64,000 nt of DNA from Cerasicoccus frondis (GTDB taxonomy: Bacteria; Verrucomicrobiota; Verrucomicrobiia; Opitutales; Cerasicoccaceae): the NCBI GenBank assembly GCA_031296915.1, contig JAVDPC010000001.1, positions 124,001 to 188,000 on the forward strand, read 5' to 3'. The position numbers and the translations under genes are program-made. This document shows positions 1-9,138 of this stretch, piece after piece; the stretch's first letter is position 1; each line of letters begins with the position of its first letter. Below the pieces are notes generated by a model. The model made no database searches. It was not told the origin of the DNA and saw only the letters and a list, made by a program, of their open reading frames with translations.

Positions 1-499
1 ATCGCTTACCGAAGCAGCGCTCAAAGATTACAGCACCCACTTTAAGGTAGTCCCGCCACTGCGGACCGAAATGGATCGCCAGGCGCTCATCGAGGGGCTG
101 CAGGACGGCACGATCGACTGCATTTCCACGGCGCATGCGCCTCACACCGAGATCGAAAAGGATAAAGAATTCGACTACGCGCCCTTTGGCATGAATGGCC
201 TCGAAACTGCGCTCTCCGTTTGCCTGGATACGCTGGTGCGCTCTCAACTCCTCGACCTGCCAAAGTTGATTGCCCTGATGACCTGCAAGCCTGCCAACAT
301 TCTCGGGCTCGACCGTGGCACTTTGAGCGTCGGCGCTCCTGCGGACATCACCATTTTCAACCCGGAGGAGACCTGGGAAGTTTCGCGGCAGAACTTGGCC
401 AGTCTGTCGCATAATTCTCCTTGGCTGGGCCTGACCCTACGCGGCGCAGTCCAAGCGACCTACTCGGAAGGACGCCTGGCATATTCACTTGCCGACTAA
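1..499 (+). CDS. pyrC: Dihydroorotase-like protein, C-terminal part (5' end outside window)
   Basis: The frame is open from the first bases of the window, so the start lies upstream. The visible ~165 residues match the C-terminal half of class I dihydroorotase, the amidohydrolase that closes carbamoyl-aspartate to dihydroorotate in pyrimidine synthesis. Landmarks are the substrate-loop PPLR, the HAPHT segment, the APFG motif and the C-terminal TLSVGAPADITIF beta-sandwich strand. Oddity: where active enzymes have T-D-H-A-P-H, with the Asp as catalytic base, this protein reads T-A-H-A-P-H, and the Asn normally before PPLR is Val. It may be a non-catalytic PyrC' that supports aspartate transcarbamoylase; a pyrB gene would be expected upstream but is not in view. 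Family identification is firm, catalytic activity doubtful. Confidence 0.85.
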   Translation, partial: SLTEAALKDYSTHFKVVPPLRTEMDRQALIEGLQDGTIDCISTAHAPHTEIEKDKEFDYAPFGMNGLETALSVCLDTLVRSQLLDLPKLIALMTCKPANILGLDRGTLSVGAPADITIFNPEETWEVSRQNLASLSHNSPWLGLTLRGAVQATYSEGRLAYSLAD

Positions 500-502
500 G
501 CA

Positions 503-1366
503 GTGGAATCGCTCATCACCCCATACCTTATTTTCCTTTTTTTAGCTGGCATTGCCTGTCTGATCAAAGAGGTGCGGGACCTGGGAACTTACCGGCAGCC
601 TCCCCTGCTCGCTTGGAATATCACGTTCATCAAGTTCCTAGAGCTGCTTGCTCTGGCGATTGCCTTGTATTTCATGAGCAGCCTGATCGCCGCCGAAGCG
701 ACCAAAGACTGGGCAAATAACCCAGCACTCGACCCTTGGCGTGTTACAGCCATCGGCTACGCCGCACATGGCTCGATTCTCCTGCTGATGGCGCTCTTGT
801 TTTACCGGCCGCTTCGCGAGTGGAATGAGATCAAGCTAGTCGAAACGCCGCTCACATTAATCGTCAACCAATTGCCTTTTCACCAAGCGCTGCTGCGTGC
901 CGTGATCATGTTTCTGGCCGCGTTCCCAATCATTGGGCTAGCGAGCACCGGTTGGGAGCAAGTGCTGATCTTGCTCAATGAACATGGCTTCAATTTTTCG
1001 CTGGAGCGACAGGCGCAAGTTGATTTGTTTACGAGTAGCGAAACTTCATTCGCGACACTGAGCCTCATCGCGCTGGCAGTAATCGTGGCGCCCATCAGTG
1101 AAGAGTTACTTTTTCGTGGGTTCATCTATCGCTACCTCAAGGGGCGGATGCCCATGGTGGTCGCCATGGTGGTCAGCGCGGGCATCTTTTCGCTGATCCA
1201 CTTCAATTGGCTCGCCGCGGCGCCATTATTCCTGCTTGGCATGATCTTGTGTTGGGCATATGAAAAAAACGCAAACATACTGGTGCCCATTTGCCTGCAC
1301 GCAGTCTTTAATGCGAATACGATTATGATCATCTTTCTCGCCCCAGATCTGGACGCCATTTCCTAA
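503..1366 (+). CDS. CPBP family intramembrane glutamic-type protease
   Basis: A 287-residue polytopic membrane protein of the CPBP (CAAX protease and bacteriocin-processing) family. About eight hydrophobic segments are visible. The family motifs lie in the C-terminal half: SEELLFRG (EExxxR, about residues 196-203), SLIHFNW, and a final HAVFNAN (HxxxN). The proposed start is GTG only 3 bp after the stop of the upstream dihydroorotase-like gene, implying co-transcription, and thiL follows 8 bp downstream. Substrate unknown; bacterial members are implicated in peptide maturation, bacteriocin self-immunity or membrane-protein processing. No functional link to its neighbours is evident. Confidence 0.85.
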   Translation: MESLITPYLIFLFLAGIACLIKEVRDLGTYRQPPLLAWNITFIKFLELLALAIALYFMSSLIAAEATKDWANNPALDPWRVTAIGYAAHGSILLLMALLFYRPLREWNEIKLVETPLTLIVNQLPFHQALLRAVIMFLAAFPIIGLASTGWEQVLILLNEHGFNFSLERQAQVDLFTSSETSFATLSLIALAVIVAPISEELLFRGFIYRYLKGRMPMVVAMVVSAGIFSLIHFNWLAAAPLFLLGMILCWAYEKNANILVPICLHAVFNANTIMIIFLAPDLDAIS

Positions 1367-1374
1367 CTACGCAC

Positions 1375-2355
1375 GTGACACCATTTACCGAACAACCTGA
1401 AGATCAGATCGCCCATTTGGGCGAAGTGCGCCTGATCGAAAAAATCACCGAGTGGATGGAGCCGATCTCGCCTCCCCCCCCCTTCGGCATTGGCGATGAT
1501 TGCGCGGTGATGGATTCCGGCGACGTTGGCACGATCATTACCACCGTTGACGCGCTGATCTGGAATGAGCATTTCGATGACACCTTCACCCCCGAAGAAG
1601 CCGGCGCCAAACTCGTCAAACGCAATTTGAGCGACATTGCCGCCATGGGTGGCGCGCCCGCTGGCGCCGTCATCGCCCTGACGCTGGCTGATAATGTGAG
1701 CGTTAGCTGGCTGGAGCGTTTTTACGTCGGCATTCGCGAAACGGCGATTCACAACTATTTCCTGATCGTTGGCGGTGATGTAACCCGCGGCGGCGCCCGT
1801 GATTTCTTTGGCTCGCACCTGACCTTGATGGGCAGCGCCACACGTGCAATCCGCCGACAGGGCGGGCAGCAAGCTGGGGATCACATTCTGGTCACTGGCG
1901 AGCTGGGCGGCACCAGGCATGGCAAGGAGAAGACTTTTCTGCCGCGGCTTCGTGAAGGGCAATGGTTCGGCGAACAGAATGTCGTCAAGGCCATGATCGA
2001 CGTGACCGACGGTTTGGCAAAAGATTTGCCAGCACTGTTACCCAATGGGGCCTGCGCCTTGCTCAAACTGGATGAGCTCCCGATTAGCTCGGCGGCAAAA
2101 AACTTGGCGGCAGTATCCGGAAAGTCCGCACTGGAGCACGCGCTATGTGATGGTGAGGACTACGAGTTACTCATCATCCTTGACCGTGAAGTCGATCCGG
2201 CGCTGATGATTGGTGAGTGGGCGAAGGCTCACGACATTCCTCTGACTTTGATCGGAACTTTGGCCGAAGCCTCCGATGACCAGAACAGGAAGCTGCTGAA
2301 CGCCGCAACTGGTCAATTGATCGACCTGAGCGCTTTCCAGCACTTCAAGGCTTAG
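1375..2355 (+). CDS. thiL: Thiamine-monophosphate kinase
   Basis: Predicted cytosolic ThiL, which phosphorylates thiamine monophosphate to the cofactor thiamine diphosphate with ATP. Length 326 residues is normal. The PurM/ThiL-like fold is supported by GIGDDCAV near residue 40, the TTVDAL metal-binding strand, KRNLSDIAAMGG, GGDVTRG, DVTDGLAKDL and the C-terminal DGEDYELL. GTG is taken as start because it gives the expected N-terminus and lies 8 bp after the CPBP gene; no earlier in-frame start is compatible. The last gene of a pyrC-like/CPBP/thiL run. A 170-bp spacer separates it from the next gene; it contains only a short palindrome (GGAATATTCC near 2434) and no convincing terminator. Confidence 0.9.
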   Translation: MTPFTEQPEDQIAHLGEVRLIEKITEWMEPISPPPPFGIGDDCAVMDSGDVGTIITTVDALIWNEHFDDTFTPEEAGAKLVKRNLSDIAAMGGAPAGAVIALTLADNVSVSWLERFYVGIRETAIHNYFLIVGGDVTRGGARDFFGSHLTLMGSATRAIRRQGGQQAGDHILVTGELGGTRHGKEKTFLPRLREGQWFGEQNVVKAMIDVTDGLAKDLPALLPNGACALLKLDELPISSAAKNLAAVSGKSALEHALCDGEDYELLIILDREVDPALMIGEWAKAHDIPLTLIGTLAEASDDQNRKLLNAATGQLIDLSAFQHFKA

Positions 2356-2525
2356 TGCACATTTCATGGCCCGCCATCGGGGGATTAAGCGCACTAATAT
2401 TCATCGATTTTGAGGTATGCCCGAGACACGACTAGGGAATATTCCTTGTTCTCACGCGTCTTAATTACGATAATGGCCACCTCAGCATAGCTTACGGCAT
2501 AACGAAACCCTACTCATAGACGTAC

Positions 2526-5500
2526 ATGCACTTTTCTACTCAACGCATGAGCCTGCTTGCCGCCATCGGCGCCATCAGCACATTAGCAAATGCAGCAACA
2601 ACCGCTGTGACCCACCTACAAGTCGAAGTTGTTAACGATACCGGCTTTACGCACCCTCCCTACGTCATGCTCGTTGGCAAGGAGGCCAATGGCGACGCCC
2701 TGAACGTCACCGTCGATGGAGGCCAATTGGCCATCGCGCATGCGGACAACGCGACCAACGCGGTAACGCCACTCCCAGTCGACTTCCTGCCAGTCATTCA
2801 GGATAGCGGCAGCAATAAAACAATCACCTCTCAGTTTACCGGGGAGAGCCGAACCGTTTACGGATTCGACATCATCTCGATTGGCTCAGGCGGCTTTTAT
2901 ACGTTTTTCAATGATGGTTCAGGCGAATTGCCGTATACCTATATTAACAACGCCAACCCCAGCGACGTCACCAGCAATTTCCGCTTCGATCTGTGTGAGT
3001 TTACCTACAATACAGCCATCGTTAGCGGCGCAGACTTAACCAGCATCGACGCCTTCAGTATGCCGATGCAACTGGAGTTAATCGACCCCGACACCAACGA
3101 GGTGCTGGGGACGCGCACATATTATAAATCGACTGAATCGATTCTTCAGGACTTCGCCACTTACGGCGCTGAGAACGCGCTCTTTAAACTGGGCAACGAT
3201 AACTTGCCGGAGCCCGGCTGGGCCTCCACGGATGGCATGTCTGAGTTTGTGCGAGCCTTGGGCCCCAATCAGGTGGCGAGCAAAGCTGGCGCTCCCGCCC
3301 CCTACCCGAGCTTTCTCAGCTACTTGAAAGAGCTTTCGGACAGCAGCTACACCTTCACCGTCAGCAGCAACGCCAATGGCAGCAACTACTTCTATCCGTG
3401 TAAAATTCAGTCAGATGGCAACGGTGGCTATCAAGCAATATTAGGCGATACGGACAATCCTGGCATCACCTATCCCGCGCCTTCAGTCGTGTCTGGCACA
3501 CATGATGGGGCGCCTTTCTCGTTTTCTATTCCATCGAACGCCAAGGTCACGGTCAATTTTCCTAACATCCTGCAAGCCCAAGGTACGGCCTCGGTGAGCG
3601 GAGGCGTGATTCAGTCAGTCGACATCACTAATAACGGCGCAGGCTATGACACTTCTTCGCCGCCTACCGTGAGTTTCCAGTATCCTCGCGGCAGTGGCGC
3701 CATTGCGGTCGCCGATGTAACGAGCGGCAGCATTTCTAATGTGTACCTCATCAATGGCGGTGAAGGTTACACCAAGTCAGAAAACCTGACCATTGAGTTC
3801 GTTCAATCCGGCGTAGCCGCCAAAGACCAGGCAACCGGCACAGCAACCCTCACTGAAGATGGAGGTGCGATCCAAAGCATCACTGCAAACAACAATGCCA
3901 ATGCGACATACAGCATGCCATCGATTTCTCTGCCAGCACCATCGTCCGGCAGCGGGACAACCGCTACAGCAGTCGCTTCTGCAACTGCCGATGGCAGCTT
4001 GGGCTATTTTTACATTACCAGTGGAGGCACAGGTTACACCAGCAGCGATTATGGCGCGACCTTTACCATCAGCCCTTCTAGCGGCACAGACGCATCCTGT
4101 GAACTGGTGGTGGACGCAACCAGCGGTAAAGTCACTGGCGTTAACGTAATTGATGGCGGCTCAGGTTTTTCCTCTCCGATCATCACTATCGCAGACACTG
4201 CTGGCGTATCGGCCGCTACCGCGACTGCAACTGTTAGCAATGGCGCAGTTAGCAGCATCTCCGTCAGTGGCGGTGGAACGGGTTACCCGGACGGGACCAC
4301 TGTCGAAATTACCCCGCCTGTCTATCAAAGCGGCCCTTCTCAGGGGAAAAACAAGCAAAGTGGTGATTTCTTCATCTACGGCGCGACGCTCAGCAGCGAA
4401 TCATTTTCCGTTGCAGGCATCAGCAACTCGGACCTGAACAAAGACACCAACATTGTCTACGGCGCAATCGTTCGCGATGTCCTGGCCGCTTTAAATTTCG
4501 GGTACCTCAATGGGGTCTGGGACGACACCAGCGTTCGCTGGTACTCCGCAGCGCCCATTGCCTATCCTTTCGGGGGCGCACGGACCAGCACTCCGTCTCC
4601 CTCGACCACAACGGGTAAACTGACCTCCAATGATGGGTACTATAATCCGTGGGCGGCCATCATGTATAACAGCAGCGACGCTTATGGATTTGCCTTCAGT
4701 GACCGCAGCGGTCCCTCCCCCCTGCTGACCTTGCCCACGGATAAAACATACATCATGCGCATCACGATTCTGCCGGATGAGCGCCTCGACTCACCCAAAC
4801 CATGGGTGACCTCCACCACCGACGACACTATCGCAATCCAATGGAACGCAGTGCCCCACACGACCAACTACACAGTAACGGGCTACAAGGTTTCCGTAAA
4901 ATACCCGCAAGGCATTGATGACGTGACCCTCGCCAGCACGGCCACGAGTTACACGCTCGGCAAACAGGTGTCCTCTTTTGAAGTCGTCAATGGCGGTTCC
5001 GGTTATGATCCCAGCAGCACTCAAATCACTGTCAGTGGTGGAGGCGGCAATGGCGCCCTTGCTGAGCCAGTCATTGTGGACGGCGTAATCGTGGGCGTGA
5101 ACCTCATCCACGGAGGCAGCAGCTATGAGAGCGAACCCACGGTGCAAATCGCCAGCCGGGTGGGCAATGGAGCAGTCATATCCACCAGCATTACGTCCCC
5201 TTTGGTTTCAGACTGGACTTACACCATCGAAGTCTCAGCCCTCGGGAAGCAGACAAGTGACAGCAGCAAAACTGTTTTTACTCCTGCTCAAGCAATCCAA
5301 GCCAGCACATTGACCGGAACCTCCAGCACTGAAGCGACGACCAGCAGCACCGTCACCTTTCAACAGAATTTCAGCTGGATTCCCACCGCCATGGCAACTG
5401 CCGGGCTAACGGTGTCAGACGCTGGTGAAATCGACTCGATATTCCCAACCAGCGCCGGATTCGGCTATCAAACGGCGCCCACTGTCACTATTTCCGGCGG

Positions 5501-7442
5501 CGCCAGCGGCGGCACGGCGACGGCGACCGTAAACAGCTATGGCACGCCCAGCAGCGACGCTTACATTTCTGGTTTATCTCTGCCCGTTTTCACGACTCAA
5601 CTAACAACGATTCCCACCGTTGTCATTAGCGACACGACCGCCGCAGGCTATTCAATCCAGCCGTTGGTCGCCAATGGACAGATCAGCGCTTATGTCTTCG
5701 TAACCAATGGCGGTCCATTTAATCCATCAAGCGTGCCTACCGTAAGCTTCAAAGATGGAACGACAACGCTACCAACGACCACCAGCGCCACCTTGTCCGT
5801 CGGCAATGGCGTCATCGCCGCAGCGCCCGCGACCTCGCCCGGTTCCGGTTACACTTCAGCCACGGCCCAAATCGGAGGGGTGGACGTCGCAACGCTGCTG
5901 CCGGTCATTGAGGGCGGCAAAGTTTTAGGGGTATATACTCAAAGCCCCACGAATCCCGATCCAACTAACTATACCAACGGCACGACGGTGACCATCAGCC
6001 AAGGTTCTGGCGGCCAAAGTAACACCAGCGCTAGTGGCACATTGGTAGTGGACTCGGAAAAGAACATTCTCGGCGTTTTAATAACCGACCAGGGGTCCGG
6101 CTATCTGGACAACCCGTCTGCCGATTTTGGCGGGAATGGCAAAGTTTACTACAGCGTCAACGGCGGCGCCCTCAACATCCCGATAATAACCGTCCCCGGC
6201 AGTGGCTACACAAGCTCGCCAACCCAGAGCGTGACTCAGTCCCTTGGTAGTGGCGCCAGCTACACCGCCAACATTGCCAATGGCAGTGTGATCGGCTACA
6301 CCAAAGTCAGCGGAGGCAGTGGCTACTCACTGCCGAAAGTTGAAATGCCTACACCTGCTGGCATTAGCGGCATCACCTCTGTTCAAGCAACTGCGGTGCC
6401 CGTTGTCGTGGGCGGGGTTCTCGCCGAAGTGCTGCTAACGGATGCTGGAGCAGGTTACACGACGACACAGGACTTGACCATCACTATTCAAAGCCCCTAT
6501 GGGAACGGCGCGGTGGCTGTGATCGACCCGAATTCGATAACTTCGACCGGGGCGCTTACGGGCGTTACTATGCAAAACACCGGAAGCGGCTACACGGGCC
6601 CATTGGTGACCATTTCCCCACCCGATGACTTCTCTTACGTATCTGCAACGGTGACCGACGCTACCGGCAGCGTGGCAGGCACGATGAACTACCAGAACAG
6701 TGGCCCCAAGGCTACCAGCTGGACTGACACGGAGCTGACTGGCGTCATCGGCGACAATAATCAATACGCACTGAAGGTCACCTATTCCTCAACCGCAGGT
6801 GGAACTTCCCAGACTGCCTTTCAGAACATCCTGTCGATTCCATTAATCACCGAAACCAATGGATATCAGTTTTCCAGCGACTCCACACTGCATGGCAGCA
6901 GTGGGCCAGTCTCCGTATCTGGCGGCACGATCACTTCGTCTGAAACTGGCAATGCGACGATCGCCTTTAATCCTGAACCGCTCAAAGCCTTTTATGCGGT
7001 GTCGCCGATCTCCGGTGGTGGAGCAGGGAGCACCAGGACTTATCTGGATTGGCTAGGGCTATACCCAGGTCTAACTGAAATCCACCCATCGGCTGACCAA
7101 GACTCGGACCACTTCACCAATTTGGAGGAGTATTTCCATGGCTATAATCCCACTGTGGGCAATCCTGGCAGTAATACGGCCTTCGAACTCGTAGGCATTG
7201 CGCCCGATCCCAGTATCCTTGGCTACACGGACATGCTGATGCAATACAAGGTCAGCAAGGGAGTCGTAGACGTGGCCGACCAAGTTGTCTGGTCAGTTGA
7301 TATGGAAAATTGGTATGACCTCGATGTCTATTATGAAGCAGACGTCGATATGGGCAGCTATATCCTGCGCACCGCACGCGTACCTATAAATGACGACGAC
7401 ACACAACTCTTCCTCAAGCTAAACCTGTCCTATTCCGAATAA
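2526..7442 (+). CDS. Very large exported Gly-x-Gly-Tyr repeat protein with FN3-like and Ca-binding segments
   Basis: A 1638-residue protein with a signal peptide (hydrophobic core about residues 8-24, cleavage after ANA). From about residue 350 to 1400 it contains at least a dozen degenerate beta repeats of ~50-60 residues centred on [N/S/D]GG[S/T]GY followed by P-x-V-x-I and a Gly/Ala-rich turn. A fibronectin-III-like module starts near residue 755 (S-P-K-P-W-V...IQWNAV) but its last strands (DWTYTIEVSALG) appear only after two inserted repeats, near residue 890. The C-terminal ~200 residues hold a DQDSDHFTNLEEYFHGYNP segment, a thrombospondin-3-like Ca2+-binding motif typical of surface proteins in this phylum, then a short beta domain. 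No catalytic motif was recognised. Likely a surface or extracellular structural or adhesive protein. Flanks give no clue to its role. Confidence 0.75.
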   Translation: MHFSTQRMSLLAAIGAISTLANAATTAVTHLQVEVVNDTGFTHPPYVMLVGKEANGDALNVTVDGGQLAIAHADNATNAVTPLPVDFLPVIQDSGSNKTITSQFTGESRTVYGFDIISIGSGGFYTFFNDGSGELPYTYINNANPSDVTSNFRFDLCEFTYNTAIVSGADLTSIDAFSMPMQLELIDPDTNEVLGTRTYYKSTESILQDFATYGAENALFKLGNDNLPEPGWASTDGMSEFVRALGPNQVASKAGAPAPYPSFLSYLKELSDSSYTFTVSSNANGSNYFYPCKIQSDGNGGYQAILGDTDNPGITYPAPSVVSGTHDGAPFSFSIPSNAKVTVNFPNILQAQGTASVSGGVIQSVDITNNGAGYDTSSPPTVSFQYPRGSGAIAVADVTSGSISNVYLINGGEGYTKSENLTIEFVQSGVAAKDQATGTATLTEDGGAIQSITANNNANATYSMPSISLPAPSSGSGTTATAVASATADGSLGYFYITSGGTGYTSSDYGATFTISPSSGTDASCELVVDATSGKVTGVNVIDGGSGFSSPIITIADTAGVSAATATATVSNGAVSSISVSGGGTGYPDGTTVEITPPVYQSGPSQGKNKQSGDFFIYGATLSSESFSVAGISNSDLNKDTNIVYGAIVRDVLAALNFGYLNGVWDDTSVRWYSAAPIAYPFGGARTSTPSPSTTTGKLTSNDGYYNPWAAIMYNSSDAYGFAFSDRSGPSPLLTLPTDKTYIMRITILPDERLDSPKPWVTSTTDDTIAIQWNAVPHTTNYTVTGYKVSVKYPQGIDDVTLASTATSYTLGKQVSSFEVVNGGSGYDPSSTQITVSGGGGNGALAEPVIVDGVIVGVNLIHGGSSYESEPTVQIASRVGNGAVISTSITSPLVSDWTYTIEVSALGKQTSDSSKTVFTPAQAIQASTLTGTSSTEATTSSTVTFQQNFSWIPTAMATAGLTVSDAGEIDSIFPTSAGFGYQTAPTVTISGGASGGTATATVNSYGTPSSDAYISGLSLPVFTTQLTTIPTVVISDTTAAGYSIQPLVANGQISAYVFVTNGGPFNPSSVPTVSFKDGTTTLPTTTSATLSVGNGVIAAAPATSPGSGYTSATAQIGGVDVATLLPVIEGGKVLGVYTQSPTNPDPTNYTNGTTVTISQGSGGQSNTSASGTLVVDSEKNILGVLITDQGSGYLDNPSADFGGNGKVYYSVNGGALNIPIITVPGSGYTSSPTQSVTQSLGSGASYTANIANGSVIGYTKVSGGSGYSLPKVEMPTPAGISGITSVQATAVPVVVGGVLAEVLLTDAGAGYTTTQDLTITIQSPYGNGAVAVIDPNSITSTGALTGVTMQNTGSGYTGPLVTISPPDDFSYVSATVTDATGSVAGTMNYQNSGPKATSWTDTELTGVIGDNNQYALKVTYSSTAGGTSQTAFQNILSIPLITETNGYQFSSDSTLHGSSGPVSVSGGTITSSETGNATIAFNPEPLKAFYAVSPISGGGAGSTRTYLDWLGLYPGLTEIHPSADQDSDHFTNLEEYFHGYNPTVGNPGSNTAFELVGIAPDPSILGYTDMLMQYKVSKGVVDVADQVVWSVDMENWYDLDVYYEADVDMGSYILRTARVPINDDDTQLFLKLNLSYSE

Positions 7443-7558
7443 GCGGTCAGCAGGCATCCCCACCTGCCAACAGCTTTACTCAGCCATATTGCCGGGTAAT
7501 TTAACACGCGACCGTTTTTAGGTAGCGCTTTGCCACTGGCGTTGCTAGCTCATTGACC

Positions 7559-8212
7559 ATGAATATTGGAGCGATCTTTGATTGGGACGGCGTGGTGATT
7601 GATTCCTCATCGGCGCATGAGCGTAGCTGGGAACTCCTGGCGGCAGAAAAAGAATTCTTCCTACCCGAAGATCATTTCAAAAAGGGTTTTGGGCGGAAAA
7701 ACGAATACATCATCCCCAATTTGCTGAATTGGACACAAGATACGGACGAAATCAAAGCTCTTAGCTTCCGCAAAGAAGAACTCTACCGGGAAATCATTAA
7801 AAGGGAAGGCATCGAAGCCCTGCCCGGCGTCCACGCACTGCTCAAATTCCTCAATGAACAGGAAATTCCCTGCGTCGTCGGCACCTCCACGCCCCGCATC
7901 AACGTAGAAACCATCATGGACGCGCTCGGCGTGCGTGAGTATTTCGACGGGATTGTCTCCGCAGAAGACGTCACGCACGGCAAGCCAGACCCTGAAGTGT
8001 TCCTCCTAGGAGCACAGAAAATCAAACGTGACCCCGCACACTGCCTGGTCTTTGAAGACGCCCACTACGGCATCGAGGCCGGCCTCCGCGGCGGCATGAA
8101 AGTCGTCGCTGTCGCGACCACGAACCCAATCGAAGATTTAGGCGCGGCCCACATGCAGGTTTACCGCCTGAATGAGCTTGATTACGAAGCGATGTTGGAC
8201 CTCGTCAGATAG
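7559..8212 (+). CDS. HAD-superfamily phosphatase, beta-phosphoglucomutase-like
   Basis: A ~217-residue HAD subfamily IA protein. Motif I is FDWDGVVIDS (two nucleophile/acid Asp), motif II lies in VVGTSTPRIN, the Lys motif in HGKPDPEVF and motif III in VFEDAHYGIEAG. The helical cap lies between residues ~15 and 85. This arrangement is shared by beta-phosphoglucomutases and sugar-phosphate phosphatases, so the substrate is probably a phosphorylated sugar or similar small metabolite, but it cannot be assigned. ATG at 7559 is preferred over a TTG two codons earlier because the protein then begins MNIGAIFDWDG as in homologues. Stands alone between the repeat protein and the FKBP gene. Confidence 0.85.
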   Translation: MNIGAIFDWDGVVIDSSSAHERSWELLAAEKEFFLPEDHFKKGFGRKNEYIIPNLLNWTQDTDEIKALSFRKEELYREIIKREGIEALPGVHALLKFLNEQEIPCVVGTSTPRINVETIMDALGVREYFDGIVSAEDVTHGKPDPEVFLLGAQKIKRDPAHCLVFEDAHYGIEAGLRGGMKVVAVATTNPIEDLGAAHMQVYRLNELDYEAMLDLVR

Positions 8213-8324
8213 ATTTTTCCGGGAACAAAACAGCCTGTCGCCTCTCTTACCCCTACAATTAACCCGAAAACGGACAGGGGAATTCCATTGACCTCCCCGC
8301 CGTATTAACAAATATCGCCCGCTT

Positions 8325-9002
8325 ATGATACTAAAGCACCTACGTCCCCTCGCAGCCGCCACCCTGCTCTCTTTGCCCCTATTCGCAATGGCAGAGGACG
8401 CAGCAAGCAATGATAATATGGAAACTCTGGAAAACTTTGGCTGGTTCGTCGCTGAAAGCACGCAGAAGCTGGAACTGAATGACTCCGAGAAGGAAGCATT
8501 CCTCACTGGCGTCAAAAATGCGCTCAATAACGAAGGAGGCCCGGAAGACAAGCAAGCCGCCGCCATGCAAGTGCAGCAATACCTGCAAACGCGCTTCAAC
8601 AGCATTCAAGAAGCTGAAACAAAGAGCTTTTTTGAAGAATTGGCGAAGAACCCGAATGTCAAGCAAAGCCCAAGCGGCCTCTACTACGAAATCATCGAGG
8701 AAGGCGACGCCACTAAAGCAGGTGAAGCTGACTCAGTGAAAGTCAACTACAAGGGCAGCTTGATCGATGGCACTGTATTCGATAGCTCTTACAAGCGCGG
8801 TCAACCCGCTACGTTCCCGGTTGCTGGCGTTGTGCCTGGCTTCGGCGAAGGTGTTCGCCTCGTGGGTGCAGGCGGCAAAGTGAAGCTCTACATTCCTGGT
8901 AACCTAGGCTATGGCCCACGCCCGCCACAAGGCAGCCAGATCCCGCCGAACGGCACTTTGATCTTCGAAGTCGAAATGATCGAAGTTAATCCCGGCTCCT
9001 AA
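8325..9002 (+). CDS. Exported FKBP-type peptidyl-prolyl cis-trans isomerase
   Basis: A 225-residue Mip/FkpA-like isomerase. A signal peptide (LLSLPLFAMA, cleavage near residue 23) directs export. Residues ~30-105 form the helical FKBP_N dimerisation domain and the FKBP_C domain follows, with VKVNYKGSLIDGTVFDSS, FPVAGVVPGFGEGVRLV, Y-I-P-G-N-L-G-Y-G and the closing GTLIFEVEMIEV. It would accelerate folding of extracytoplasmic proteins at Xaa-Pro bonds. Monocistronic: a strong terminator lies 20 bp after the stop. Confidence 0.92.
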   Translation: MILKHLRPLAAATLLSLPLFAMAEDAASNDNMETLENFGWFVAESTQKLELNDSEKEAFLTGVKNALNNEGGPEDKQAAAMQVQQYLQTRFNSIQEAETKSFFEELAKNPNVKQSPSGLYYEIIEEGDATKAGEADSVKVNYKGSLIDGTVFDSSYKRGQPATFPVAGVVPGFGEGVRLVGAGGKVKLYIPGNLGYGPRPPQGSQIPPNGTLIFEVEMIEVNPGS

Positions 9003-9022
9003 TCCGAGTATCCGGTTACTTT

Positions 9023-9053
9023 AAAAGGCGGCTCCAGTGGGGCCGCCTTTTTG
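9023..9053. terminator. Bidirectional intrinsic terminator
   Basis: A 10-bp perfect inverted repeat (AAAAGGCGGC at 9023-9032 and GCCGCCTTTT at 9042-9051) with a 9-nt loop. The A-run on one side and T-run on the other allow termination of both the FKBP gene and the convergent PP2C gene. Confidence 0.9.
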
Positions 9054-9138
9054 TTGTCGTAGCACAGGCGTCTCACCTGACTTACCCCGACTCCAGCTTA
9101 TTGAAACAACACAGGCGAGACGCCAGTGCTACTTTAGC

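Noticed and set aside
7448..7465. Possible terminator GCAGG...CCTGC after the repeat protein
   Set aside because: Only five base pairs with an 8-nt loop and no T-run.
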